This document shows, piece by piece, positions 17,801-25,314 of a stretch of 42,430 nucleotides of DNA. How positions within the stretch are numbered: position 1 is the stretch's first letter; each line of letters starts with the position of its first letter. The notes under the pieces were generated by a model. It had not been told where the DNA came from. It did not search any database and saw nothing but the letters and a program-made list of their open reading frames with translations. A program made the position numbers and the translations under genes. The stretch is taken from IMG/VR virus record IMGVR_UViG_3300017751_000045, positions 1-42,430 of that record. The stretch is one strand, 5' to 3'. Source of the stretch: a virus.

Positions 17801-19524
17801 GTAGCAGAATCAGCACTACTAGTACCAAAGTTAGGCTGGGTGTAGACTATGTTTTCATAAATCTCTGCACTCGCACCAGTAACGCTTAAAGGTGAATTGT
17901 TACCGCTGAATACTCTACCCACATAAGGATCACTAATTGATAGAGAGTTCCAAGTGTTACTCATACTAGTACCGACACTTTTGATAGTATACTTTTTATC
18001 ACTAGAAAGAACCATGCCGTTTGCCAATGCAACAGGGGCTTTTTTAGTGGTTACGAAGTAAGACCAGAAGTTTCTTTTAACTTCAAAGAATGTTTCCAAC
18101 TTATCTTTAGTTCCGTAATCAATGGCATAAAAAGTAACGCCAGAGACTGCCGAAGGTACTGCTGTGGAATTAACATTAGCGGGTACAAAGGTATCTGAAT
18201 AATTTGAGGCAGAAGCATCATCAGAGTTACCAAATGAATTTGCGACTATTGTTTGCAAAGCAACCAATCTATCTTTTGCCGAAGTGCTTAGACCATCAGT
18301 AGTATGAATACTCGTGAAGTAATCTAATAATGCCTTATGGACAGGTGCTTCAAATATACTAATTTTTGGGAATACTCCAACATTATGCAAAGGGGTTTCC
18401 CATTCGTTTCCAACCTGCGAATCTGCCAAGGCAAAGTTTGTGGTATTCCATGCAGTGTGTGCATTACCACCAAACTCTAAATCTAGTAAGAAGTTATCTA
18501 TCCAGTAGTCTAGATCACGTTTACATTTTGCTTCCATCTTTGCGGCATCTAATAGGTTTGGATATCCAACAGACTGATTGAATGCTGTTGCCAAATCGGC
18601 ATAATAAGATGTGTTAGTTGCTAGAATAGATGCACTAGTAGTACCAGAAGTCCAACCCTTTTTAATACCAGTCAATGTCTGTGGAGTACTTAACAAAGCA
18701 CTACAGTGTGCGGCATGATTTCCAACAACACCTGCTAGTACACTATCAACAATTTCAAATCTTTTTTCAGTAAGTATTTTTCTATCTGTTTCTAATACGC
18801 CTGTATAATCTTCTGACTCACTTTTACCATAACCAACAATTCTATAGTCATCTAACTGAGTGTTAGATAGCTTGGTCGGAGTAGCAGATGCTGTGTTGGA
18901 TTCACCTCTTAATTTAGTCTGCTGACTAATACCATATGGACTAACAGCACCATACTGTAATGACTGTGTTCTTCTTACCACAGAGAAGTTATCTTCCTTA
19001 CCACTGTTTCTAGTTTCCCAGTAGTAACCATCATACTTATCGTAAATGCCGTACTTACGAATAACTGGATTTTGAGCAAAGTCTGCAATAGACACAGAAC
19101 TCTTAATACCAAACGTAGCCGCAGATACACGACCAGGTTGATATCTGAAGAAACGCTTAGAGGTCAGTACTGCTGTTTTATTTCGAGATGCTTCCACAAG
19201 CGCACCGGCTTCAGTTGGAAGATGCGCTACACCATCGCCCGAAATATGATATGCAGGTTTCATTGACCACTCTGATGGGTTAACATCATAAGTGTTTACA
19301 TCAGCGAAGATACCGAGTGCAATCTCTGCTCTGGGTATACCCAGAAGCGATAGAGCAACTTCAGACTGAATCTTATTCTGTTCGACAACAGGGATAGAAG
19401 TCTGGTCTGATGCCATTACGACAGGAATAGACTTAGATGCAGGTTGTGCGCCAGGAGAAACTGGAGTCGTTCTGCCTACATTTACTACTGCTGAATTTAT
19501 GTTAGAATTTGTTATACTTGACAT
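14872..19524 (-). CDS. Giant virion protein A, paralogue of the following gene
   Basis: A 1550-residue structural protein of unassigned role. It shares with the 1310-residue neighbour the blocks SIPVVEQNKIQSEV and SLLGIPRAE with FADVNTY (about residues 45-80), KRFFRYQPGRVSAATFG (about 118), FSWYGAVGALFLAYIPVGNG (about 1102) and KYGASYYIDGGDRGTVRL (about 1185). Nearly 1000 residues lie between the second and third blocks, against about 120 in the neighbour. This insert holds two copies of an RD-x-x-Y-x-I-D ... GGN element (about 333-360, KCKRDLDYWIDNF; and 598-625, KCQRDVGYIIDGY), a Y-I-G-W module at about 506-555, and an EF-hand-like loop DFNGDGTATLSE at 643-654. AGGAAA precedes the ATG. It is very probably tail-associated, since it lies between a beta-helix fibre gene and its own paralogue. 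Confidence 0.82.
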   Translation of the reverse strand: MSSITNSNINSAVVNVGRTTPVSPGAQPASKSIPVVMASDQTSIPVVEQNKIQSEVALSLLGIPRAEIALGIFADVNTYDVNPSEWSMKPAYHISGDGVAHLPTEAGALVEASRNKTAVLTSKRFFRYQPGRVSAATFGIKSSVSIADFAQNPVIRKYGIYDKYDGYYWETRNSGKEDNFSVVRRTQSLQYGAVSPYGISQQTKLRGESNTASATPTKLSNTQLDDYRIVGYGKSESEDYTGVLETDRKILTEKRFEIVDSVLAGVVGNHAAHCSALLSTPQTLTGIKKGWTSGTTSASILATNTSYYADLATAFNQSVGYPNLLDAAKMEAKCKRDLDYWIDNFLLDLEFGGNAHTAWNTTNFALADSQVGNEWETPLHNVGVFPKISIFEAPVHKALLDYFTSIHTTDGLSTSAKDRLVALQTIVANSFGNSDDASASNYSDTFVPANVNSTAVPSAVSGVTFYAIDYGTKDKLETFFEVKRNFWSYFVTTKKAPVALANGMVLSSDKKYTIKSVGTSMSNTWNSLSISDPYVGRVFSGNNSPLSVTGASAEIYENIVYTQPNFGTSSADSATQLFQFRNLGAAGDDRIKQLIADKCQRDVGYIIDGYKNDILGGGNAETTYNASMFTRGTGLSVYSQKEDFNGDGTATLSEIKRHEYLKTLMSRELKAFDSADNGVQTNYESVHGGSGDGGSFNELSELIVTNFNNENTNTLINGSKPFPGNLVVLRDGLIHTHAAIYDPSLLKDAEKIKAVATGGVQTTNVANQVGTVFKLTKGNVTFGQHVKIHWTGDSPSITIVDNGATTEEIYNGEVLRVRRVIGPKGNEFTLQKANKVVNQDNNYEYQLVSIEQADIDDASGTGTFFFETVVPFIFPKDYDLDTINPGQGSLANVVHVSEIDTTYATLTNDASDSGDQGDQRQFRTFGTEFNTGATPVGAMFPYMYSVTDDLLDANMGTGTINQNVGDYVGFINTSLDPNASDGGLNIDRIRSQIDNVNFYPEYVNWVKNNVKPEYWGVYEYRIPRSRFSHDALDGIKSNAAAKSAGNPGARKRVYSDIVTGLNSAGTNTIVRPGQNFFETLGIAEFQNSEYDFDFTKVTMLKVEFSWYGAVGALFLAYIPVGNGEARWVRVHHLRASNQLKIASLGNATLPITYTTYGGGSAYCLGDGEDVPAVAVEQGYGSTSHHIVKYGASYYIDGGDRGTVRLYSHNNDSVIDALGKQFPSTSVNTTTQESFTGSGSSLYYITVDGSTYQDAEFFMGASIKTGNLSDTNIKVVWIDGSKLYLSSQIQGAAADIKIIPDRATTIYGIETKKTILSTREQNAVRNRVQVYPTKLSSANIGSNPVRLIFKKTPLFQTDVTPTGSFELNTEYTVDNTNTPLTVTAGSANYLANGQETYGWFRARISAEFLTVFGRLYKDTDQYYFELLESYEGAVVLASGGSFLADKKFLASGVEATSSDTKFSYEKEGLSSVKIATNPVVPIPNTGINVATTYLRAGTEQFDLATYFDYNKEYLSFPLTDIADTLYFAVDSDTNIAASGDGISLGVTWEEQ
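17563..17598 (-). other. EF-hand-like calcium-binding loop in giant protein A
   Basis: The twelve residues DFNGDGTATLSE have Asp, Asn and Asp at positions 1, 3 and 5, Gly at 6 and Glu at 12, the pattern of an EF-hand loop. Position 8, usually hydrophobic, is Ala. Similar isolated loops occur in bacterial dockerin-like and phage adhesin domains. Calcium binding is inferred from pattern only. Confidence 0.5.
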
Positions 19525-19533
19525 TTATTTTTC

Positions 19534-22500
19534 CTATTTAATAAGCCCTGATGCTAATACAAAATCATCCATTATATGTATATATCCATTTTCGGCGGTA
19601 GTTCCAGTTACTAATACACTTGAATCGATTGCATTGCCTGAATCAGCACCATAGTATCTGATTACACAAAGTGTTGTTGTTTGACCTAAGACTGGAGTCA
19701 TTTTCCACATGAACCCATTATATGGATTGTATGTTACGTTACTACCTGTGACATATGGATTAAATGCTGTTCCTCTTTTAAACACGACATGATCACCTTC
19801 TTGAATATGATCAATCTTGTCTATTAATACAGTGAAGTCAACAAAATGTCTATTCGCATTCATTGGATCGTTGATTGCTTGCCCGTTTACATTATTACCG
19901 GCATTCGGAATATTAGAGGCATCTGAATATTGAGCAGGAGTCCTTCCGTTGGTATCTAGTTGACCATGTTTAAAAGACCCATTATCGGTAGCAATACCAC
20001 CAATGAAACTGTCGCCCTGCTTTTCGCCCGCTATTGAATAATATCTATAACTAGCAGACCATTGAAGAGCAAAGTGCTTAGTCCCGAAGTTATGTATTCT
20101 ACCTGCTGTAACATCAGAAAGAGACTGCTTTACATGACTCGCATACATATTTTTAAGTGCAGTTGAAGTATAGGCTCCAGTTGAGTCATCTGTAAGATCA
20201 GTATAAGTAGTATGATCTGTACCATCTTCTATTCTAAACTGGAATTCACCATTAGTTTTATCAGTACCACTAAGATCAGTAAATGCTAATGGAGACTTGC
20301 GAGTACCGCCATCTGTGGTGTAGCCTGTAAATTCTCTTGCATGAATCGCACCAGAAGTAGCTGAACCGAACGACTGAGAAGTTCCATTATATACAAACTT
20401 TGCGCCTATTTTATTTACACAGGCTCCCCACTCTGTCCAGTCAACATCTCCAACTTGAGATATTTCATACAATCTATCTGTTCTTAGATTCTGGTATGTA
20501 AATGCTGTATTGTTTGCATCAGTAATTCCAGGACCTATGCCCCTACCATATACATTATGATCTCCATCAGTATCAACATTAACTGCATCTACTCTATAAA
20601 TTAGTTCGCCAGGAGTATCTTCAATGTTGTCAGTAAGATTGCTGATAGAGTTTTGGGTTAAATCGAATACAGATGGAGTAGGACCTTCTTGATACACCAA
20701 TGGATCACTAGTGAACGGAGAACTTTTTACTATTGTCTGTCTAAGTAGATTAATTAAATCGAACTCGCTATTCAATATATCTGGCGTAGATAAAAACTCG
20801 TTTGCTGGGCCCATAAGAACATTCGGGCTACTAACGATAAATCTAGAGCCATAGATATCTAAACCAGTACCAACATTCTTAATAACATTATTCGCAAAAA
20901 CAGACTCTTTACTAACAGTTGCATCAACATTTGTAGTAAAGTTTTGTATTACATTTCCTGTTAGCATTGTGTTCTCACCAGAGTCTACGATCAATGGGAA
21001 GAAGTCGTGTCTATCTGTCAAACCACTATTAGAGATTTCGGAAAGACTCATTTTGAATCTTAGCGGAATACTTGCAAATATTCCATCACCAATAATGTTT
21101 TTAACCTTACAATTATTTACTGTAATGTCTGTGGATGTGTTACCAAAGTCAATGAATCTATTTCTAGATTCACCAAGATGGTATTGATTTAACGAGTTTC
21201 CGTCAAAATCTACACTATCCAGTGTAACATTTTTAGCATTATCACCAGGTATATCTATCACACTATTCGTAGCATTTATTCCGTCTGGATACCCACTCCA
21301 AGGCAGTTTAGTGACTTTCGTCATACCCAAAACACCGATTAGACCAAACTCAGATGGTAAATTAATCTTAGTGACATTATATGTTTTTGCATTAATACTT
21401 AGACTTTTAATTTTGTTGCTAATTTTTGTACTTATTCCAGTATTAATTTTGCTTGTATCATTATGAGCAATACTAACAGTGTGTCCAAATTGACCACCCA
21501 CGTTATTGACGAAAATTGGGTTATTTGGATTTAACACTATTGTAAAGAACTGTGTTGGGTCTGCCTCATTTACCTCAACACTTGTTATTTCAGCATCTAT
21601 CCAACCCCTGAATGTTTCATTTTGACCGGTCACCTCACCAACGTCAGATGGTGTTACTGGCAATTCGGCGGGGAAATGGATAGTCTTATCTACTGGATAT
21701 GTATTATCTGCTTCAATCTTATCAGACCATGCCGCATAGTCAAAAGTATAATAGTCTTTCCATAGAGGTAAGTCAATACCACTAACAACAGAAGCTAACT
21801 TATATACACTTTCGTCAGCCTGAGTAGAAGTTTTTCTATACACTAAGACTCCCTCGGTATCACTAACAACGCCAGCAAGGTTGAAACTAATATAGTTATC
21901 TCTACTGAATGATTCATAAATGTCATTCGCATCGGCATTACCATTAACACTTATGGTCGCTGTGTATGGCTCACTTCTAGGACCTACTTCGCCGGTAGTT
22001 AGATTAAACTTAGCAAGTACATATGTGAGAGTAACACCAATATCATCAGTCTCGCCAGTGTTGAAACCACCTAGATCACTTATTAAACTTGCCGATGTAA
22101 TTTTACTGGGTGAGTTTAATAACGAACTACTAGAACCACCATAAATTCTGATAACTTGACCCGGACTAAATGATGTTGAATCGGGCCCACCTTGAGCAGA
22201 ACTAGGGACTTGTAAAACAGTACAATTCTGGTTTGGATATGTTCCGGCGAGATTTTCTTGTCGCCAAGTTGCGCTTACATTTGTTAAACTAGGAGAGGTG
22301 TTACCATCATCAAAGATGTCACTATATGTGTTAAACAAGTCTCTAAACTGATCTTGAAGTGCTAATTCTACAGATTCTGCACTAAAGTACAGATTTGTAC
22401 TACCCTCTCTAATATCATCTGTAGTAATTACGCCTTGATTTGGTGCGCCTGATTGATCTTGTGGGTTTCCGATACCAAGTTCTAAACCATTTGCGCTACC

Positions 22501-22887
22501 AAAATTGATTTTCTTTATATAACCTTCACTGTTAGCTATCTGACTATTCTGAGTAATAGCTATAGGCTTATTACCCCCAATATTAGAGTAATCTAAAAGT
22601 TGTTCTGGTGTTTGATAACTTCCATTTAAGAATAAAGTTGCGGCACGAACACCGTTAGATACATTGGCGGCACCATTAATTGCTGCCTTTAGATTTGTTA
22701 AATTATCTCCAGACAGAACACTAGTACCCGTACCAGATGCATCGAAAGAATACATATACCGTGATATGTTTTCCGCAGTTATCTGTTTACTATTTTGTTG
22801 AGCATTGAGATCATCAACGATAGCAAATATATCATTATCTGAAAGTAATGAAGTAACCGGTAATTCTGTAAATTTTTTGTTAGCCAT
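19534..22887 (-). CDS. Tail fibre / tailspike-like protein with beta-helix
   Basis: A 1117-residue probable tail fibre or spike. The N-terminus MANKKFTELPVTSLLSDNDI resembles the short attachment domain found on many phage tail proteins. At about residues 155-170 is TTDDIREGSTNLYFS, a motif common in phage fibres. Residues about 540-690 look like a right-handed beta-helix of the pectate-lyase type: repeated short rungs such as KNVTLDSVDFDGNSL, DITVNNCKVKNIIGDGIF, TMLTGNVIQNF and SVFANNVIKNVGTGLDI, with Asn and Gly at turns. A Y-I-G-W module follows at about 801-850 (LYEISQVGDVDWTEWG). Such helices often bind or cleave surface polysaccharide, but no catalytic residues can be named here. AAGGAT precedes the ATG at 22887, and a 33-base gap separates it from the collar-fibre gene. 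Confidence 0.8.
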   Translation of the reverse strand: MANKKFTELPVTSLLSDNDIFAIVDDLNAQQNSKQITAENISRYMYSFDASGTGTSVLSGDNLTNLKAAINGAANVSNGVRAATLFLNGSYQTPEQLLDYSNIGGNKPIAITQNSQIANSEGYIKKINFGSANGLELGIGNPQDQSGAPNQGVITTDDIREGSTNLYFSAESVELALQDQFRDLFNTYSDIFDDGNTSPSLTNVSATWRQENLAGTYPNQNCTVLQVPSSAQGGPDSTSFSPGQVIRIYGGSSSSLLNSPSKITSASLISDLGGFNTGETDDIGVTLTYVLAKFNLTTGEVGPRSEPYTATISVNGNADANDIYESFSRDNYISFNLAGVVSDTEGVLVYRKTSTQADESVYKLASVVSGIDLPLWKDYYTFDYAAWSDKIEADNTYPVDKTIHFPAELPVTPSDVGEVTGQNETFRGWIDAEITSVEVNEADPTQFFTIVLNPNNPIFVNNVGGQFGHTVSIAHNDTSKINTGISTKISNKIKSLSINAKTYNVTKINLPSEFGLIGVLGMTKVTKLPWSGYPDGINATNSVIDIPGDNAKNVTLDSVDFDGNSLNQYHLGESRNRFIDFGNTSTDITVNNCKVKNIIGDGIFASIPLRFKMSLSEISNSGLTDRHDFFPLIVDSGENTMLTGNVIQNFTTNVDATVSKESVFANNVIKNVGTGLDIYGSRFIVSSPNVLMGPANEFLSTPDILNSEFDLINLLRQTIVKSSPFTSDPLVYQEGPTPSVFDLTQNSISNLTDNIEDTPGELIYRVDAVNVDTDGDHNVYGRGIGPGITDANNTAFTYQNLRTDRLYEISQVGDVDWTEWGACVNKIGAKFVYNGTSQSFGSATSGAIHAREFTGYTTDGGTRKSPLAFTDLSGTDKTNGEFQFRIEDGTDHTTYTDLTDDSTGAYTSTALKNMYASHVKQSLSDVTAGRIHNFGTKHFALQWSASYRYYSIAGEKQGDSFIGGIATDNGSFKHGQLDTNGRTPAQYSDASNIPNAGNNVNGQAINDPMNANRHFVDFTVLIDKIDHIQEGDHVVFKRGTAFNPYVTGSNVTYNPYNGFMWKMTPVLGQTTTLCVIRYYGADSGNAIDSSVLVTGTTAENGYIHIMDDFVLASGLIK

Positions 22888-22920
22888 TTATTTTATATCC
22901 TTTAATTAATCCTATACTCG

Positions 22921-25128
22921 TTACGATACTCGTACCCAATATGCGACAACGACATATGACTGCAATATGCTGAACGACTTACCTGAACCGGACGTTGAGG
23001 TTGTTTGATCTGAATAATTTAGTGTAACCCCATTACTACCCTGAGTAACTCCATTAGCCGCAGATTTACCACTTTTCTTAAAACTACGACCTGCTCTAAT
23101 TCTATATGTATGACTGTGAGCGGGTAATTGACTAGCACCTAAAGTAACTTTATCAGCGCCACCTTTAACTCCAGTAAACTTACTGCCGCCAAAGTTGATT
23201 TCTTTTCTGTATGGACTAAAACCAGATGATTTAGACCCGTCACCACCTACAAGTGTTTTACCCTTACCAAATCTGTGCCATGTACCCGCAGACAGATAGG
23301 TATTTGGATCATTATCATTAGCCATACAGATTACTGAGCCTTCAGGCCACATATTGTCTATATGAACAAATCCTTTAAGTTCCGCTTCAAGATTCGAGAT
23401 ATCACTGAGTGTGTGCGTATGCGAATTATTTTGAACTTTACATGATAGACTCGCCGCGGCATCACCTCGAATGTTGACCGACCCCGTAACATCTCCTGTC
23501 AGGCTCAAAGTTCTTGCTGTTGTCCACCTTCCGGCATGGCCTGCGCTTCCGGCTGTACCTGCTGTACCTGCTGAAGTTGCCGCGGTTGCTAAGTCTGCTT
23601 TAGTAGCTTTAGTTGCTTTAGTAGCATGAGTTGCTTTATCGGCATTACCAGATGTATTTTGATTACCGGCGGAGTCAACGCCTGGCAAGCTAATAGATTT
23701 TGTACCATCAAAAGCTACACCACCAACCTTTAAACCTGAGACAGAAAGAGCCGCCGCTTTGTCTGCATGACCCGCAGTAGCCGCCTTACCAGATGTGTTT
23801 TGATTACCACCTTCGTTAACGCCCGGCAAGCTAATAGGCCCAGAACCATCGAAAGATACTCCACCAATATTAACTGCACTTTTCAGTTTGTTTGCAGAAG
23901 CGGCATTACCAGACAGTTCTCCATCAAATACTGGATTATTAGAAGTCCATGAAGTGCCTCTGATTTTTATATCTCCACCACTTCGAAGTACAATATGATC
24001 TACAGTTAATGTATTATTACTTGCATTGAACTCCATTCCCAAATCAGCTTCAAGTGTTCTATATCTATCACTTGAATTATCATGATCAGTTAATACAACA
24101 CTATATTGGCTGCCCGTCAACTGCTTTTCAGTATCTTTTACCATGACTTGTTTAGCGTAGTCAGCAATACCAGATGTGTTTTGATTACCATCTTCGCTAA
24201 CACCGGGCAAGCTAATATCTTGAGAGCCATCAAATTCAACACCACCGATATTTCTAGGAGTTGCGAGTGTGTTTGCATCACCGGCAAGTGTGGCAGTATC
24301 AGCATTACCAAATAGTGATCCAGTAACATTACCACTGAATGTTGCATTACTACCATCTGTGCCGTTGTTCAAAATGGTTTGACCACCCTCGGCTAGTATT
24401 TTACCTATAAATGACGAATCATTATTCTCTGTGCCATTTTCAAGTACTTTGAAAGTACCATTACTGGCGTAGATGTCACCGGATACATTACCAGTGACAT
24501 TACCCTGTATATTACCCATGAATGCAGTGCTTGCCGTGATAGTTGTACCGTTTAATGTAGTAAAGTTACCAGTAGTTTGCGAATTAGCACCAATTGTAAC
24601 ACCACTAATGTCAGGACCTAACATGGAATTGTCGATAATCAAATTCTGAGAAGTTATCGTGTTATTGGTGTGCAACATAAGATTATGAGTACCATCACCA
24701 ATAGTCAGTTGTGAGTGATCAGAATTAGCAGACAAGAACCAAGTGTCTTCAGAACCAGTGTTTGCGGGGTTAGAAAACTGTAACTTAATAGAAGCATCGG
24801 CCGCATCACTACTAGGTGAAGATAATTTTAGATACTCACCAGAAACCTCTGTAGAATTTTCGATAAGAACAAATGGGGTTGCCTCTGCCGCCGCTCTAAT
24901 CCTATCAGTCTTTAAAAAGTTGGTCGGATTTCCTGCCAAATCTTCGCCTATTAGTGATAGGGTTCCAGTGACAGTGATATCTCCAGTTGTGCTACCAGAG
25001 CCAGTTCCTACGGTAACAGTGTCCTCAAGAATGTCAACAATATTGTTTGTCAACTCTCTCCATTCTTCGAACGTATTACTCCCGAATACTTTATCTTGAG
25101 AAATATCTTGTTTGGTTCTTTGTGTCAT
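22921..25128 (-). CDS. Tail fibre with phage tail-collar tip (gp12-like)
   Basis: A 735-residue fibre protein, probably a receptor-contacting short tail fibre analogous to T4 gp12. Residues 1-40 (DKVFGSNTFEEWRELTNNIVDILED) form a likely attachment helix. Residues 45-280 are beta-rich, with TGNVSG-type repeats. Three near-identical repeats of about 27 residues (GGVxFDGxxxISLPGV, then GNQNTSG) start at about residues 292, 419 and 466, followed by an Ala/Lys/Thr and Ala/Gly low-complexity stretch (about 495-535). The C-terminal tail-collar domain begins near residue 595 (PEGSVICMANDNDPNTYLSA) and includes LPAHSHTYRIR near 668, whose HSH pair resembles the metal-binding histidines of the gp12 tip. 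It ends QSYVVVAYWVRVS. It is separated by three bases from the 60-residue gene, with AAAGAGA upstream of the ATG. Confidence 0.87.
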   Translation of the reverse strand: MTQRTKQDISQDKVFGSNTFEEWRELTNNIVDILEDTVTVGTGSGSTTGDITVTGTLSLIGEDLAGNPTNFLKTDRIRAAAEATPFVLIENSTEVSGEYLKLSSPSSDAADASIKLQFSNPANTGSEDTWFLSANSDHSQLTIGDGTHNLMLHTNNTITSQNLIIDNSMLGPDISGVTIGANSQTTGNFTTLNGTTITASTAFMGNIQGNVTGNVSGDIYASNGTFKVLENGTENNDSSFIGKILAEGGQTILNNGTDGSNATFSGNVTGSLFGNADTATLAGDANTLATPRNIGGVEFDGSQDISLPGVSEDGNQNTSGIADYAKQVMVKDTEKQLTGSQYSVVLTDHDNSSDRYRTLEADLGMEFNASNNTLTVDHIVLRSGGDIKIRGTSWTSNNPVFDGELSGNAASANKLKSAVNIGGVSFDGSGPISLPGVNEGGNQNTSGKAATAGHADKAAALSVSGLKVGGVAFDGTKSISLPGVDSAGNQNTSGNADKATHATKATKATKADLATAATSAGTAGTAGSAGHAGRWTTARTLSLTGDVTGSVNIRGDAAASLSCKVQNNSHTHTLSDISNLEAELKGFVHIDNMWPEGSVICMANDNDPNTYLSAGTWHRFGKGKTLVGGDGSKSSGFSPYRKEINFGGSKFTGVKGGADKVTLGASQLPAHSHTYRIRAGRSFKKSGKSAANGVTQGSNGVTLNYSDQTTSTSGSGKSFSILQSYVVVAYWVRVS
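23648..24252 (-). repeat. Three in-frame repeats within the collar-fibre gene
   Basis: Three copies of an 82-83 base unit lie at 24252-24170, 23871-23789 and 23729-23648, each encoding GGVxFDG ... ISLPGV ... GNQNTSG. The second and third are 141 bases apart and the first and second 381 bases apart. Both distances are multiples of three, so loss or gain of a unit would keep the reading frame. Confidence 0.85.
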
Positions 25129-25131
25129 TTT

Positions 25132-25314
25132 TTATATCTCTTTAATTATATTTTGTAATAATTCCATAGAGGATTCTAGTCTTTGTATCCTGCTTTCCAA
25201 TCCCTTGATATATTTATCTTGTTTTCTTTTCGCCAATGCGCTTCTGTATGCAGAAACATCAGTGTTTATCAAACTCTTTCCATCACTAGTTCTTACGAAA
25301 GTATTATCATTCAT
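25132..25314 (-). CDS. Short coiled-coil protein
   Basis: A 60-residue protein of unknown function. Its ATG shares one base with the stop of the DUF4815-type gene (TAATG), and its stop is three bases before the fibre ATG, so it is translated within the operon. The first half reads MNDNTFVRTSDGKSLINTD. The second half, from about residue 22, is a charged amphipathic helix with heptad-like hydrophobic spacing (YIKGLESRIQRLESSMELL), suggesting a small coiled coil. I recall similar short proteins with an FVR or ALINTD-like start in marine T4-like phages. It could be a connector or chaperone for the neighbouring fibre, but nothing visible settles this. Confidence 0.72.
   Translation of the reverse strand: MNDNTFVRTSDGKSLINTDVSAYRSALAKRKQDKYIKGLESRIQRLESSMELLQNIIKEI

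Noticed and set aside
25210-25217. GATAAATA on the minus strand, a possible late box before the collar fibre
   Set aside because: It has a mismatch, lies in the coding sequence of the 60-residue protein, and the gene is already closely coupled to its upstream neighbours.
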